Source: Actinomycetota bacterium
GTDB taxonomy: Bacteria > Actinomycetota > Actinomycetes > Nanopelagicales > Nanopelagicaceae
DNA: 10,170 nt
Reading direction: 5' to 3'
NCBI GenBank assembly: GCA_026392775.1
Contig: JAPLBK010000126.1
Coordinates: forward strand, 1-10,170
Below are positions 1-5,964 of this stretch, piece after piece (within the stretch, counting starts at the first letter, position 1; every line of letters starts with the position of its first letter). The notes below the pieces were generated by a model. It was not told the origin of the DNA. It did not search any database and saw only the letters and a list, made by a program, of their open reading frames with translations. Both the position numbers and the translations under genes were made by a program.

Positions 1-1412
1 TCACCACTTGTGGCGCGCAAAACAGTTTGAACTGGTTTAGTTTTTGGCGCAGTTGCAGCGTCAAAGACAAGTTTTACCGCACCAGTCACAACAGGTGTTG
101 AGTCAGGCCGCGTGACAGTTGTTTTAAAGGTCACCAATTTGTTTGTTGTGCTGGCCGATTGTGCATTGATAACCATCTGAGTCGGCTCATTATTTGGCAT
201 CAAATCTACTAATGCCGGTGCCCAACTGCCCTTAGAGAGATTGAGGAAATCCGATGCACTTCCTCTGAAGATATTGAGATCTAGTCGAGTTCCTGGCACA
301 CCATATTTAGGTGCAATTCCGCAGGATGTGTATTGCCAGATAGTCCATTGCGAATCACAATTAGCGCCAGTCCATGAGTGAACAAAGCAACCGCCAGCTT
401 TAATGCCTGGTTGATTGATGGGATTAAAGGGATCAATTGCATACTGTGCAAGCCAGAGAGGATATTGGGATAATGTGGCGCTCTTATTCATTGAACTCTC
501 TAGAAAGTTTGAATAGGAATAAATGATTGGAGTTCTTCCAGTCTTTTCTTTGAGAATTCCTAAGAATGTTTCTGCCCATAAAGTCACTGCAGCGCGAGTG
601 GCATATTTCTGACACGCGCCAGAAGAAGATACGCGCACACACTTATTCTCAAGATCGAGGGCATAGGAAAGATCTCTCTCGGTGTAACCACCGATAGCAG
701 CTAATCTCCACAACACTTTTTGGGCTTGGGCAGTTGCATCACGGATAATTGCATCTGGATTAGTGACATCAGGCAAAATCGCATAGTGATAAAAACCGGT
801 ATAGAGACCCGCTGCTTGTGCTGCTAAATGATCCATAACAAGGTATTTAAGTGAGAGCGCATCTGCGTCATCGCGAGTGTCAGAGGCTTTAATCATGACA
901 AAGCGCAGTCCAGCTGAGTAGGCGAGTGCGAAATCTATTTGTTTATCATTTGGATGTTGCCATCTGCTCACATCGGCCCCATGAATACGACCACCAGGAC
1001 CGAAGGATTCAATAACCAAAGAAGGATTAGTTTGTGAAATCTCGGGTAATTTCTTTATCGTAATAGTGCGTATGGGGGAGTTTGTAATCTTGCCTGCAAC
1101 ATTTACTTGAGCGCGATACTTAATAGGAATATCAAATGAAGTTGCAACAGCGATAATTTTCCACGTTCCGGCTTTTGTGGTCTTGGTCATAAAACGTGTG
1201 GTCTTCCAGGCACCTGAAGTATTGCCTTGAATTTTAATGCTCAACCCAGATCGAGCCGGCTTAACGGTGCCGTAGAAAGTTACAACTGAATCCGTTGCCG
1301 ATGGTGTTTGTCTTAAGGAAAGAGTGAGTGAGCTAGTTGCCGCCTGAACCTGTGGCACATCACAGAGTAATAGGGTCAGTGCAATAGCGGTGATTGCAGC
1401 ACGGATCTTCAT
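1..1412 (-). CDS. Secreted GH25 family muramidase (lysozyme), C-terminus cut by window edge
   Basis: The minus-strand frame is open from the ATG at 1412 to the window edge, giving 470 visible residues and no stop. Residues 1-24 look like a signal peptide (MKIRAAITAIALTLLL then VQA before the cut). The cysteine in LLLC lacks a small residue before it, so this is not a lipobox. Residues 26-120 look like a beta-sandwich, Ig-like domain. Residues about 143-385 match glycoside hydrolase family 25: GADVSRWQ (Asp147), ALDLE (Asp253, Glu255), IIYSYSNF, WTIWQYT and RLDLN (Asp378), which are the usual acidic active-site positions. A second Ig-like segment starts near 410 and continues off the window. 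GH25 enzymes cut the MurNAc-GlcNAc bond of peptidoglycan, so an extracellular wall-remodelling role is likely. The ATG overlaps the stop of the upstream 85-residue gene as ATGA, suggesting translational coupling. Family confidence is high; the physiological role is inferred. Confidence 0.88.
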   Translation of the reverse strand, partial: MKIRAAITAIALTLLLCDVPQVQAATSSLTLSLRQTPSATDSVVTFYGTVKPARSGLSIKIQGNTSGAWKTTRFMTKTTKAGTWKIIAVATSFDIPIKYRAQVNVAGKITNSPIRTITIKKLPEISQTNPSLVIESFGPGGRIHGADVSRWQHPNDKQIDFALAYSAGLRFVMIKASDTRDDADALSLKYLVMDHLAAQAAGLYTGFYHYAILPDVTNPDAIIRDATAQAQKVLWRLAAIGGYTERDLSYALDLENKCVRVSSSGACQKYATRAAVTLWAETFLGILKEKTGRTPIIYSYSNFLESSMNKSATLSQYPLWLAQYAIDPFNPINQPGIKAGGCFVHSWTGANCDSQWTIWQYTSCGIAPKYGVPGTRLDLNIFRGSASDFLNLSKGSWAPALVDLMPNNEPTQMVINAQSASTTNKLVTFKTTVTRPDSTPVVTGAVKLVFDAATAPKTKPVQTVLRATSG

Positions 1413-1666
1413 CGCTCACTTATCTCAACATCAATAGCCAGCACGGATTTAATCGTTTGAATAAGAATCTGCTGTTGTTTCAATCGAGTATCTGAGAATT
1501 CATGAGAGCTTGAAAGTTTACGGGCATCTGAAAAATCTAAAGTAAGGGTCCTGCCATCAAATTCAGCCAAGCGCGCATCAAAGAAAGCTAGCCATGAAAT
1601 TCGATCTACTTCTAGAACTGCATCGAGGACTTCGTTCCATCGATGACGTATTTCTTGCAGTTCCAT
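1409..1666 (-). CDS. Small protein resembling the C-terminal domain of actinobacterial DnaX (gamma/tau)
   Basis: This 85-residue protein has no signal peptide or membrane segment. Its pattern is an early Trp (RHRWNEVLDAV, residues 7-17), then ISWLAFFDARL, a DGRTLTLDF strand near residues 37-45, and a final helix plus LAIDVEIS strand. That order resembles the small tail domain found at the C-terminus of actinobacterial DNA polymerase III gamma/tau subunits (W-x-x-V, 'S-R-x-x-W', 'G-x-L-T-L-x-F', 'L-G-V-x-x-x-V'). I recognise this from memory of the family, not from a search. Here it stands alone with no ATPase part. It is the first gene of a probable two-gene unit: its TGA overlaps the ATG of the GH25 gene. 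A TAAAGT hexamer lies 8 nt before its ATG, and I see no clear Shine-Dalgarno sequence. Alternatively it is an unrelated small hypothetical protein. Confidence 0.7.
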   Translation of the reverse strand: MELQEIRHRWNEVLDAVLEVDRISWLAFFDARLAEFDGRTLTLDFSDARKLSSSHEFSDTRLKQQQILIQTIKSVLAIDVEISER

Positions 1667-1698
1667 AGGCGCAAACTTTACCGATTAACTCCGCGCTA

Positions 1699-2367
1699 TT
1701 AGTGGTGTGGCGCGCCTAACCATCGAAAATACTCACCAACAAGTTGGACTCGCATATTCATATTTGCATCTGGTTGCACATTCAACTCCTGTGCCACTCG
1801 TGAAATTACTTGTTCCACAGATTTCTCACTCACATAACGGGTGCGTCCTATTTGGGCATTAGTCATTCCGTCAGCAACTAATCGCAGAACTTCGGCTTGA
1901 GTGTTAGTCAGATGGGCCATCAACGCCAGAATGCCTTGCTCTTGAAATGAAGCATTACCGTTAATCCATACCACCTTATGCTTTTCAACGGCCGAGATCT
2001 TTGACTCAGTGATGGCGGTGCACAAAACAGTGAAATCTACGATTGATTTCTTTATCAATATCTTTGCTCCGACTGGAACATCATCATTAGATTCACCCAT
2101 CAGGCGAAGATCTGAACAACTGTTGAGGATAACGATTCCAATATTTTGATTTACTTTGCGCATGTTAACAGCGATCTTTACGGCAGATATGCCAACAATA
2201 TTCATATCAAGTAAAATTACATCTGGTTGCAATCGTCGAAGTAAATTGATTGCAACGTTCTCACTTCTTGCTTCTCCGATCACATCAATCTCATGTAAGC
2301 GTAAAGCAGCAACTAGTGTGGACATTTCAAAAGCATCGTCGACCACAACTAATACGCGATTGTTCAT
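1699..2367 (-). CDS. NarL/FixJ-type response regulator (REC + LuxR helix-turn-helix)
   Basis: This 222-residue protein has the two-domain layout of NarL/FixJ regulators. The receiver domain (about 3-120) has the acidic pair Asp10-Asp11, the likely phosphorylated Asp54 in ILLDMN, and a lysine in ILIKKS (Lys106 or Lys107). The usual switch Thr/Ser after strand 4 appears as Asn82-Ser83 (VILNSCSD), slightly off consensus. The DNA-binding domain (about 152-215) contains LTNTQAEVLRLVADGMTNAQIG and the recognition region VSEKSVEQVISRVAQELNV. No histidine kinase is next to it in this window, so the partner is unknown and it may be an orphan regulator. Whether it controls the downstream GH25 unit is only a guess from position. 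The start ATG follows a TAACCT box by 7 nt, with only a weak GAAG before it, which fits a leaderless mRNA. Confidence 0.88.
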   Translation of the reverse strand: MNNRVLVVVDDAFEMSTLVAALRLHEIDVIGEARSENVAINLLRRLQPDVILLDMNIVGISAVKIAVNMRKVNQNIGIVILNSCSDLRLMGESNDDVPVGAKILIKKSIVDFTVLCTAITESKISAVEKHKVVWINGNASFQEQGILALMAHLTNTQAEVLRLVADGMTNAQIGRTRYVSEKSVEQVISRVAQELNVQPDANMNMRVQLVGEYFRWLGAPHH

Positions 2368-2374
2368 GTCTTCA

Positions 2375-2385
2375 AGGTTAAACCT
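2375..2385 (-). promoter_or_regulatory. Probable leaderless promoter -10 box with a small inverted repeat, upstream of the response regulator
   Basis: Read on the minus strand, AGGTTTAACCT is a perfect inverted repeat (5-bp arms, one central base). Its right half forms a TAACCT hexamer of the TANNNT type. It ends 7 nt before the ATG at 2367, so transcription would start at or next to the start codon. The dyad overlapping the -10 could be an autoregulatory operator, but an 11-base dyad can easily arise by chance. I see no clear -35 element. Confidence 0.4.
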
Positions 2386-2551
2386 AAAGTAAATAATTAC
2401 TCCGTCATAAAGAGATTACTTAATCAATTGAGAGATGGCACTAGAAATCTGTGCTGTGATGATTTATCGGAAATGGGGTTATCCCTAGATGCGCTCTTTG
2501 CAGCATCTTTGGCAGTTAGATATTGCGGAGTTAAGTCTTAGAGCTATCAAG

Positions 2552-2625
2552 TGGGGCGGGTCGGGCTCGAACCGACGACGACAGAATTATGAGTTCTGGG
2601 CTCTAACCAACTGAGCTACCGCCCC
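2552..2625 (-). tRNA. tRNA with CAU anticodon, probably elongator tRNA-Met
   Basis: The minus strand folds into a full 74-nt cloverleaf. The acceptor stem is GGGGCGG paired with CCGCCCC, the D arm is GCTC/GAGC with AGTTGGTTA in the loop, and the anticodon arm is CAGAA-CTCATAA-TTCTG. The variable loop is 5 nt, and the T arm is GTCGG-TTCGAGC-CCGAC. The discriminator base is A, and CCA is not encoded. The CAU anticodon fits elongator Met, initiator Met, or Ile-2 (whose C is modified to lysidine). The first pair is G-C and the anticodon stem lacks the three G-C pairs typical of initiators, so initiator is unlikely. Elongator Met is preferred over Ile-2 without certainty. Confidence 0.93.
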
Positions 2626-2634
2626 TAAAACAAT

Positions 2635-2663
2635 TAGGTAGAAGGATATCTAGTTTTACTCAA
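2635..2663 (-). promoter_or_regulatory. Possible tRNA promoter overlapping the end of crtYd
   Basis: On the minus strand a TTGAGT hexamer (2658-2663, overlapping the crtYd stop codon) is followed after 17 nt by TACCTA (2635-2640), about 10 nt before the tRNA 5' end. Spacing is right and -35 identity is reasonable, but the -10 lacks the final T. The tRNA could instead be read through from crtYd. Weak call. Confidence 0.3.
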
Positions 2664-2965
2664 TCTTTTTGCACCCCTTTTGTGCCCCAGTACTCCCACA
2701 TCCCCATGACATTGAGGATGAGGGCAAAGCCAAAGATCAAATCTTCGACGGGTGCACTCATGATGCGCAGGCCACTAATTACTTCTGGGTCATACATGAC
2801 GATATTTCGGGAGGTGAGCCACCAGTTGGTTAGTAATTGGAAGGGGAGAATAATTGTGTAAGAGGACCAGAAGATTGGTCTTGTAAGTAGTGAGTTCTTA
2901 AATCCAAATAAATCTAGTAATACTGAGAAAATGAGAATTGCGATAACAATGTCGGAGTAAATCAT
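2660..2965 (-). CDS. crtYd: Lycopene cyclase heterodimer subunit, CrtYd-like
   Basis: This 101-residue, three-helix membrane protein has the lycopene cyclase domain signature PVEDLIFGFALI (residues 72-83), where the PxE(E/D) motif carries a conserved acidic residue. With CrtYc it cyclises the ends of lycopene, giving beta-carotene (beta,beta ends) or an epsilon-ended product in some actinobacteria. I chose the ATG at 2965 over an in-frame ATG at 2989 for two reasons. It overlaps the crtYc stop as ATGA, and GGAG lies 8 nt before it. The longer form would add METSGAAK inside the end of crtYc. The two short halves correspond to repeats fused in fungal and archaeal bicistronic-to-fused cyclases. 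The assignment as the d subunit rests on gene order and the PVED variant. Product stereochemistry cannot be read from sequence here. Confidence 0.85.
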   Translation of the reverse strand: MIYSDIVIAILIFSVLLDLFGFKNSLLTRPIFWSSYTIILPFQLLTNWWLTSRNIVMYDPEVISGLRIMSAPVEDLIFGFALILNVMGMWEYWGTKGVQKD

Positions 2966-3297
2966 TTTCGCAGCTCCGGAGGTTTCCATTGCGGCTTAAG
3001 GCGGGCCACACCTTCTAGCGTCATGAGAACTGCTATTGGAATGATGAGGAAAAAGAGAATCTCCTCGATTGGAATGTTAAAGGGCCCATTAATTCCGGTG
3101 ACCTGTTTCTCATCGAAATACCAATGACCTTGAGCAATGGCATAGGCATCCCAGATTAAAAATCCCAGACTAATGGGAAGAAGGCTTAGGAGAACTCGCT
3201 TCATGCGTCGCAGCACATGCACCTTGAAGGCGATTTCAAGCCAGAAGGATGCAGCTGCGGTAAAAATTAGCATCGCTAAATAACTCAACTTCAACAT
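2962..3297 (-). CDS. crtYc: Lycopene cyclase heterodimer subunit, CrtYc-like
   Basis: This hydrophobic protein of 111 residues has about three membrane spans (roughly 4-22, 36-54 and 78-98). It also has the lycopene cyclase domain motif GPFNIPIEEILFF (residues 71-83) and an upstream WYFD. It is the first gene of the crtYc-crtYd pair, and its TGA is shared with the crtYd ATG. The ATG at 3297 is preferred because GAGAG sits about 9 nt upstream. An in-frame ATG at 3312 would add MRESS, but it lies directly after a TATAGA/TAGATT -10-like box and would probably fall outside the transcript. The partner enzymes crtE, crtB and crtI are not in the window. Transcribed divergently from the carotene-cleaving gene blh, which ties it to retinal supply. 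Confidence 0.86.
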   Translation of the reverse strand: MLKLSYLAMLIFTAAASFWLEIAFKVHVLRRMKRVLLSLLPISLGFLIWDAYAIAQGHWYFDEKQVTGINGPFNIPIEEILFFLIIPIAVLMTLEGVARLKPQWKPPELRK

Positions 3298-3371
3298 GCT
3301 CGATTCTCTCATAATCTATAGAGATAGTTGATACTGTCATGCAGGTTTCTAAGAAGAAAGCGTAGTGAGAA
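3298..3371. promoter_or_regulatory. Divergent promoter region between crtYc and blh
   Basis: This short spacer separates the start codons of the divergent cyclase and carotene dioxygenase genes. Towards crtYc there is a TATAGA box (minus strand, 3315-3320). Towards blh there is GATACT (3329-3334), with purine-rich AAGAAGAAAG further down as a possible ribosome site. No convincing -35 elements are visible. One regulator could act on both directions from here, but no clear operator dyad is seen. Confidence 0.45.
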
Positions 3372-4319
3372 TTGAAAACTCCTCTAGAACTATTTGAAAG
3401 AGTGCGCTTGTACTCATCAGTGGCTGTTGCCATGGCGATTGTGGCCTCACTTATTGCCTCACAGTTGATAGGTTCAAAAGATCTCACCTGGCAAGTAGCT
3501 ATTGCCCTCTTTGCCCTCGCTGTTGGAATTCCTCATGGCGCTTTGGATCATTTTGTTACTGTGCCCCGAACTAATAAAAAGATTATGACTGCATTCATTT
3601 TTATCTATGTATTAGTTGCATGTGCTGCAGTTCTAGCAATCTTGAAGTGGAATGTTCTTGGATTTCAGTTAGTTGTCGTAATGAGCCTGGTTCACTTTGG
3701 GGTGGGAGACAGTGCTTTTCTTAATGAATTAGATCGCCTGAAGGAAAAAACTAGTTCTCACTTACCTACCCCTTTTGTAGTCTTAGCTTTTGGCTCAATC
3801 CCAGTTGTGTTGCCTCTCATTAACTCATCGAGTACAAGCGCTCTTGCTCAAGTGAATACAAATTTAGTTAACTGGCACCAAGGCTTTGATCAGGGCTTAA
3901 GATCCATTGTTCTAGCTCTTTTTATTCTGGCTCTGGTAGCACTTGTGATCACAAAGAGATTTCGAGATGTTGTTGACCTCTTCTTACTTGCAGCTTTGGC
4001 AGTTCTGACCCCGCCATTGATTGCTTTTGCGGTTTATTTTGGATGCTGGCATGCGATGCGCCATACGGCCCGCTTAACTCTTCTTTTGCCCAAATCACAG
4101 AGTAACTATGAACAATCACTCGCCTTAAAGGCCTTCTGGTCTGCAGTCCTACCTGGCACACCAGCCCTCATCGGTAGTTTTGTGTTTGCTACCGGACTGT
4201 GGATTTATGGTGAGGTTGATAAATCATTTTTCTGGTTTGTTTTAACCATTGTCTGGGCATTAACTGTTCCTCACATGATTGTCACAGCAAAACTCGACCG
4301 CAAAGCGCTGAGAATCTAG
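3372..4319 (+). CDS. blh: Brp/Blh family beta-carotene 15,15'-dioxygenase (retinal synthesis)
   Basis: This 315-residue polytopic membrane protein has the histidine motifs of the Brp/Blh family: GIPHGALDHF (His55, His60), SLVHFGVGD (His108), CWHAMRH (His227, His231) and VPHMIV (His301). These are the expected iron ligands or conserved histidines. The family splits beta-carotene centrally into two retinal molecules, the chromophore of microbial rhodopsins. Length is normal. The start is taken as TTG at 3372, giving MKTPLELFERVR. The next in-frame ATG at 3432 would remove the start of the first helix. The gene sits divergently against crtYc-crtYd, so substrate synthesis and cleavage are side by side. 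No rhodopsin gene lies in this window. The enzyme family is clear; the in vivo partner, such as actinorhodopsin, is inferred. Confidence 0.92.
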   Translation: MKTPLELFERVRLYSSVAVAMAIVASLIASQLIGSKDLTWQVAIALFALAVGIPHGALDHFVTVPRTNKKIMTAFIFIYVLVACAAVLAILKWNVLGFQLVVVMSLVHFGVGDSAFLNELDRLKEKTSSHLPTPFVVLAFGSIPVVLPLINSSSTSALAQVNTNLVNWHQGFDQGLRSIVLALFILALVALVITKRFRDVVDLFLLAALAVLTPPLIAFAVYFGCWHAMRHTARLTLLLPKSQSNYEQSLALKAFWSAVLPGTPALIGSFVFATGLWIYGEVDKSFFWFVLTIVWALTVPHMIVTAKLDRKALRI

Positions 4320-4328
4320 TCGTCGCCT

Positions 4329-4336
4329 TATAACCT
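4329..4336 (+). promoter_or_regulatory. Probable leaderless -10 box for the M23 peptidase gene
   Basis: TATAACCT holds overlapping TATAAC and TAACCT hexamers that end 6-8 nt before the GTG at 4343. There is no spaced Shine-Dalgarno sequence; the GGGG run touches the start codon. This fits a transcript starting at the GTG. The gene begins 23 nt after the blh stop, so read-through from blh is also possible. Confidence 0.45.
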
Positions 4337-4342
4337 TGGGGC

Positions 4343-4924
4343 GTGATTAAACGATTATTACCACTTATCTTTTTATTATCTAGTATCGCTCCTGCGCAGG
4401 CTGCACCTATTTATGTATTCCCAGTGACAGGTTGTGAAGTCAACTATGCCAAAGCTCACCATGATTATGCAGCTACCGATATTTTAGCCAAAGCTGGTTG
4501 CAAGTTTGTGGCTCCAATTAACGGCGTGGTCGATGAAGTAAATCGGATTGATGCTTGGAGTGGAAAAACTAATTTAGGTATTGATCGCGGTGGACTCTAT
4601 GTTTCAATCATTGGTGAAGACGGTGTTCGCTATTACGGGTCTCATCTGCGTTCCATCCCAGCAAGCATTCAACCTGGAGTGGTAGTTAGGGCTGGACGTT
4701 TGCTCGGAACTATTGGCGCAACTGGAAGTGCTCGAGGCACTGCTCCACATTTACATTTTGGTATCTCTTGGCCAACACCAGCTCAAACGTGGTGGGTGCG
4801 GCGCGGGGAAGTATTGCCGTGGAAATATTTAGATGCGTGGAAAGCTGGAAAAGATTTATCTCCAGTTAAGGAAGTTAATGCACGTAAGTTAAAAGTTGGT
4901 GAGATTCCACCTGTACCAAAATAA
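4343..4924 (+). CDS. Secreted M23-family (LytM-like) peptidase domain protein
   Basis: This 193-residue protein begins with GTG and has a clear signal peptide (1-20, ending AQA|AP). The body matches the M23/LytM metallopeptidase fold: KAHHDYAATDI (His39/His40, Asp46), GVVDEV, a YYGSHL segment (His101), AGRLLGTIGATGSA, and the signature PHLHFGI with His136 and His138. The zinc-binding N-terminal motif is a variant: most members have H-x-G-x-D, whereas here the spacing is HHDYxxTD. Such enzymes cut peptide cross-links in peptidoglycan. The variant first motif leaves activity uncertain, and a non-enzymatic activator role is possible. A C-terminal tail (about 150-193, WWVRRGEVLPW) follows the core. 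The gene lies downstream of blh and ends in a hairpin terminator. With the GH25 gene, the window holds two secreted wall-acting proteins. Confidence 0.87.
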   Translation: MIKRLLPLIFLLSSIAPAQAAPIYVFPVTGCEVNYAKAHHDYAATDILAKAGCKFVAPINGVVDEVNRIDAWSGKTNLGIDRGGLYVSIIGEDGVRYYGSHLRSIPASIQPGVVVRAGRLLGTIGATGSARGTAPHLHFGISWPTPAQTWWVRRGEVLPWKYLDAWKAGKDLSPVKEVNARKLKVGEIPPVPK

Positions 4925-4958
4925 ATAACCCCCACTGTTGCCAGCGAGGGTTATTTTT
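4923..4958. terminator. Bidirectional rho-independent terminator between the M23 and cold-shock genes
   Basis: A 9-bp stem pairs 4923-4931 (AAATAACCC) with 4948-4956 (GGGTTATTT). The loop holds a possible inner CTG/CAG pairing. A T-run follows on the plus strand. On the minus strand the exit is TTATTTATTTT, so it can end both convergent transcripts. The first base lies inside the M23 stop codon. Confidence 0.8.
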
Positions 4959-4971
4959 AAAGCGGTTTTAA

Positions 4972-5175
4972 TTAGGCAGGATTAACTGCATCAGCCTGAG
5001 GACCCTTTGGACCCTGTACGACCTCAAATGAAACTGCCTGACCCTCTTCAAGGGACTTGTAACCATTTCCTTGGATTGCTGAGTAGTGAACAAATACATC
5101 TTGTCCGCCACCATCAACTGCAATGAAACCGAAACCCTTTTCAGAGTTGAACCACTTAACTGTGCCTGTTGCCAT
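4972..5175 (-). CDS. Cold-shock protein (CspA family RNA chaperone)
   Basis: This 67-residue single-domain cold-shock protein starts [10 protein letters not shown]. The RNA-binding motifs are intact: KGFGFI (RNP1, residues 13-18) and VFVHY (RNP2, 27-31). It ends [10 protein letters not shown]. The length is typical, and the family binds single-stranded RNA/DNA in the cytoplasm and melts secondary structure. The start at 5175 is fixed by the family N-terminus and by AAGGA upstream. The frame stays open to 5226, but those extra codons fall in the leader and do not match the family. The 5' leader seems long, as is common for csp genes, and contains a small hairpin. Single gene, convergent with the M23 gene across a shared terminator. 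Whether it is cold-induced or constitutive cannot be told. Confidence 0.97.
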   Translation of the reverse strand: MATGTVKWFNSEKGFGFIAVDGGGQDVFVHYSAIQGNGYKSLEEGQAVSFEVVQGPKGPQADAVNPA

Positions 5176-5206
5176 GTTTTTACTTTTCCTTCGATATGTG
5201 GGTGTT

Positions 5207-5221
5207 CCGAGAAATCCTCGG
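5207..5221 (-). promoter_or_regulatory. Hairpin in the cold-shock gene 5' leader
   Basis: CCGAG (5207-5211) and CTCGG (5217-5221) form a 5-bp GC-rich stem with a 5-nt loop, about 32 nt upstream of the csp ATG. It may take part in temperature-dependent leader folding. I could not place a confident -10/-35 for this gene between here and 5320. Function is inferred. Confidence 0.35.
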
Positions 5222-5387
5222 ATCACGGTCTTCCTCTTGCGCCAGCGATACCGAATATGTATTACATGAAACGGGTACTGATTAAGCGTCCGACTGAGGT
5301 GAACTCTACCGCCTACTGACCCGTATGCCTAAAGTGGGGCTGGACAGTTTGAGCGTGCGAGGTGTTCAATTGAGGTACTAGTAAGAG

Positions 5388-5415
5388 CAAATGCAGCTGG
5401 GGAAGGTCGCATTTG
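5388..5415 (+). promoter_or_regulatory. Inverted repeat in the DUF3145 gene leader
   Basis: CAAATGC (5388-5394) and GCATTTG (5409-5415) form a perfect 7-bp stem around a 14-nt purine-rich loop, ending 12 nt before the AGGAG ribosome site. It could be an RNA hairpin controlling translation or a DNA operator. No T-run follows, so it is not an intrinsic terminator. Confidence 0.4.
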
Positions 5416-5437
5416 GCGCCCTTGCTAGGAGATCATC

Positions 5438-5947
5438 ATGCAACGTCTTGTTACGCCTTCTGCCCAATTATCGGTGCAGGGCTTACTCACTATTCACTCA
5501 GCACCATCTGCGCTGCGCCGTCATATTGATTGGGCGATACAAAATATCGTTGGTGCAGATGTGCAGTTGAATTGGTTACCGCAGCCCATGCTGGTTGGAA
5601 CTTTCAAAGCTAAATGCCAATTCAAAGGGCGCCAAGGATCTGGTGCGGAAATTGCGAGCACATTGCGCAGTTGGCATTACTTAAACTTTGAAGTGCAAGA
5701 GGCACATGAGAATGGTGGAGAGTTATTTCGCTTCACGCCAGAGCTTGGGCTTCACAGAGTAGTCACAGATCTGAGCGGCGGTGTTCTCCTGAATGAGTTC
5801 GCAATTAATAATGTGCTGCAGAAGGCTTTCGATGAAGATTCAATGCGAGAAGGATTTGCTCTGGCGATGGGGACTGCCTGGGATGCGCAGTTAGAGAAAT
5901 TTAGGGGTGCTGGCATGGCCGAAACCGCTCGCTTGTACGCAATCTAG
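5438..5947 (+). CDS. DUF3145 family protein (actinobacterial, function unknown)
   Basis: This 169-residue soluble protein matches my memory of the DUF3145 family: an N-terminal GLLTIHSAPSALRRHIDWAI segment (residues 15-34), LNWLPQPM (44-51), a GTFKAKCQF strand, GSGAEIASTLRSW, and the FRFTPELGLH motif (97-106) before a helical C-terminal half. There is no signal peptide or membrane span. The start is supported by a strong AGGAG ending 6 nt before the ATG. From recall, members occur near fatty-acid synthase genes in some actinobacteria, and here the fab/accD6 cluster lies close by on the opposite strand. That hints at, but does not show, a link to lipid metabolism. The biochemical role is unknown. 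Confidence 0.85.
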   Translation: MQRLVTPSAQLSVQGLLTIHSAPSALRRHIDWAIQNIVGADVQLNWLPQPMLVGTFKAKCQFKGRQGSGAEIASTLRSWHYLNFEVQEAHENGGELFRFTPELGLHRVVTDLSGGVLLNEFAINNVLQKAFDEDSMREGFALAMGTAWDAQLEKFRGAGMAETARLYAI

Positions 5948-5952
5948 TTAGG

Positions 5953-5958
5953 TAGAAT
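5953..5958 (+). promoter_or_regulatory. Probable -10 box (TAGAAT) for the SIMPL gene, leaderless type
   Basis: TAGAAT ends 6 nt before the ATG at 5965, within the short gap after DUF3145. That spacing would place the transcription start at the start codon. AAAGG also lies close to the ATG, so translation from a DUF3145 read-through mRNA is possible too. Confidence 0.5.
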
Positions 5959-5964
5959 AAAGGC

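Noticed and set aside
1360..1366. Lipobox at LLLC in the GH25 signal peptide
   Set aside because: Leucine precedes the cysteine where Gly/Ala/Ser is required; a standard signal peptidase site at VQA fits better.
2435..2488. 17-codon plus-strand reading frame with a GAGAG upstream
   Set aside because: Too short, no recognised leader-peptide function, and no downstream gene on that strand for it to control.
2487..2508. AGATGC/GCATCT hairpin downstream of the tRNA
   Set aside because: Six-bp stem without a T-run on either strand; not convincing as a terminator.
5176..5226. N-terminal extension of the cold-shock protein
   Set aside because: The family starts at MATGTVKWF, and the extra codons cover the leader hairpin and ribosome site.
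5377..5384. TACTAGTA palindrome upstream of DUF3145
   Set aside because: Only 8 bp, expected by chance, with no second copy or promoter element fitting it.
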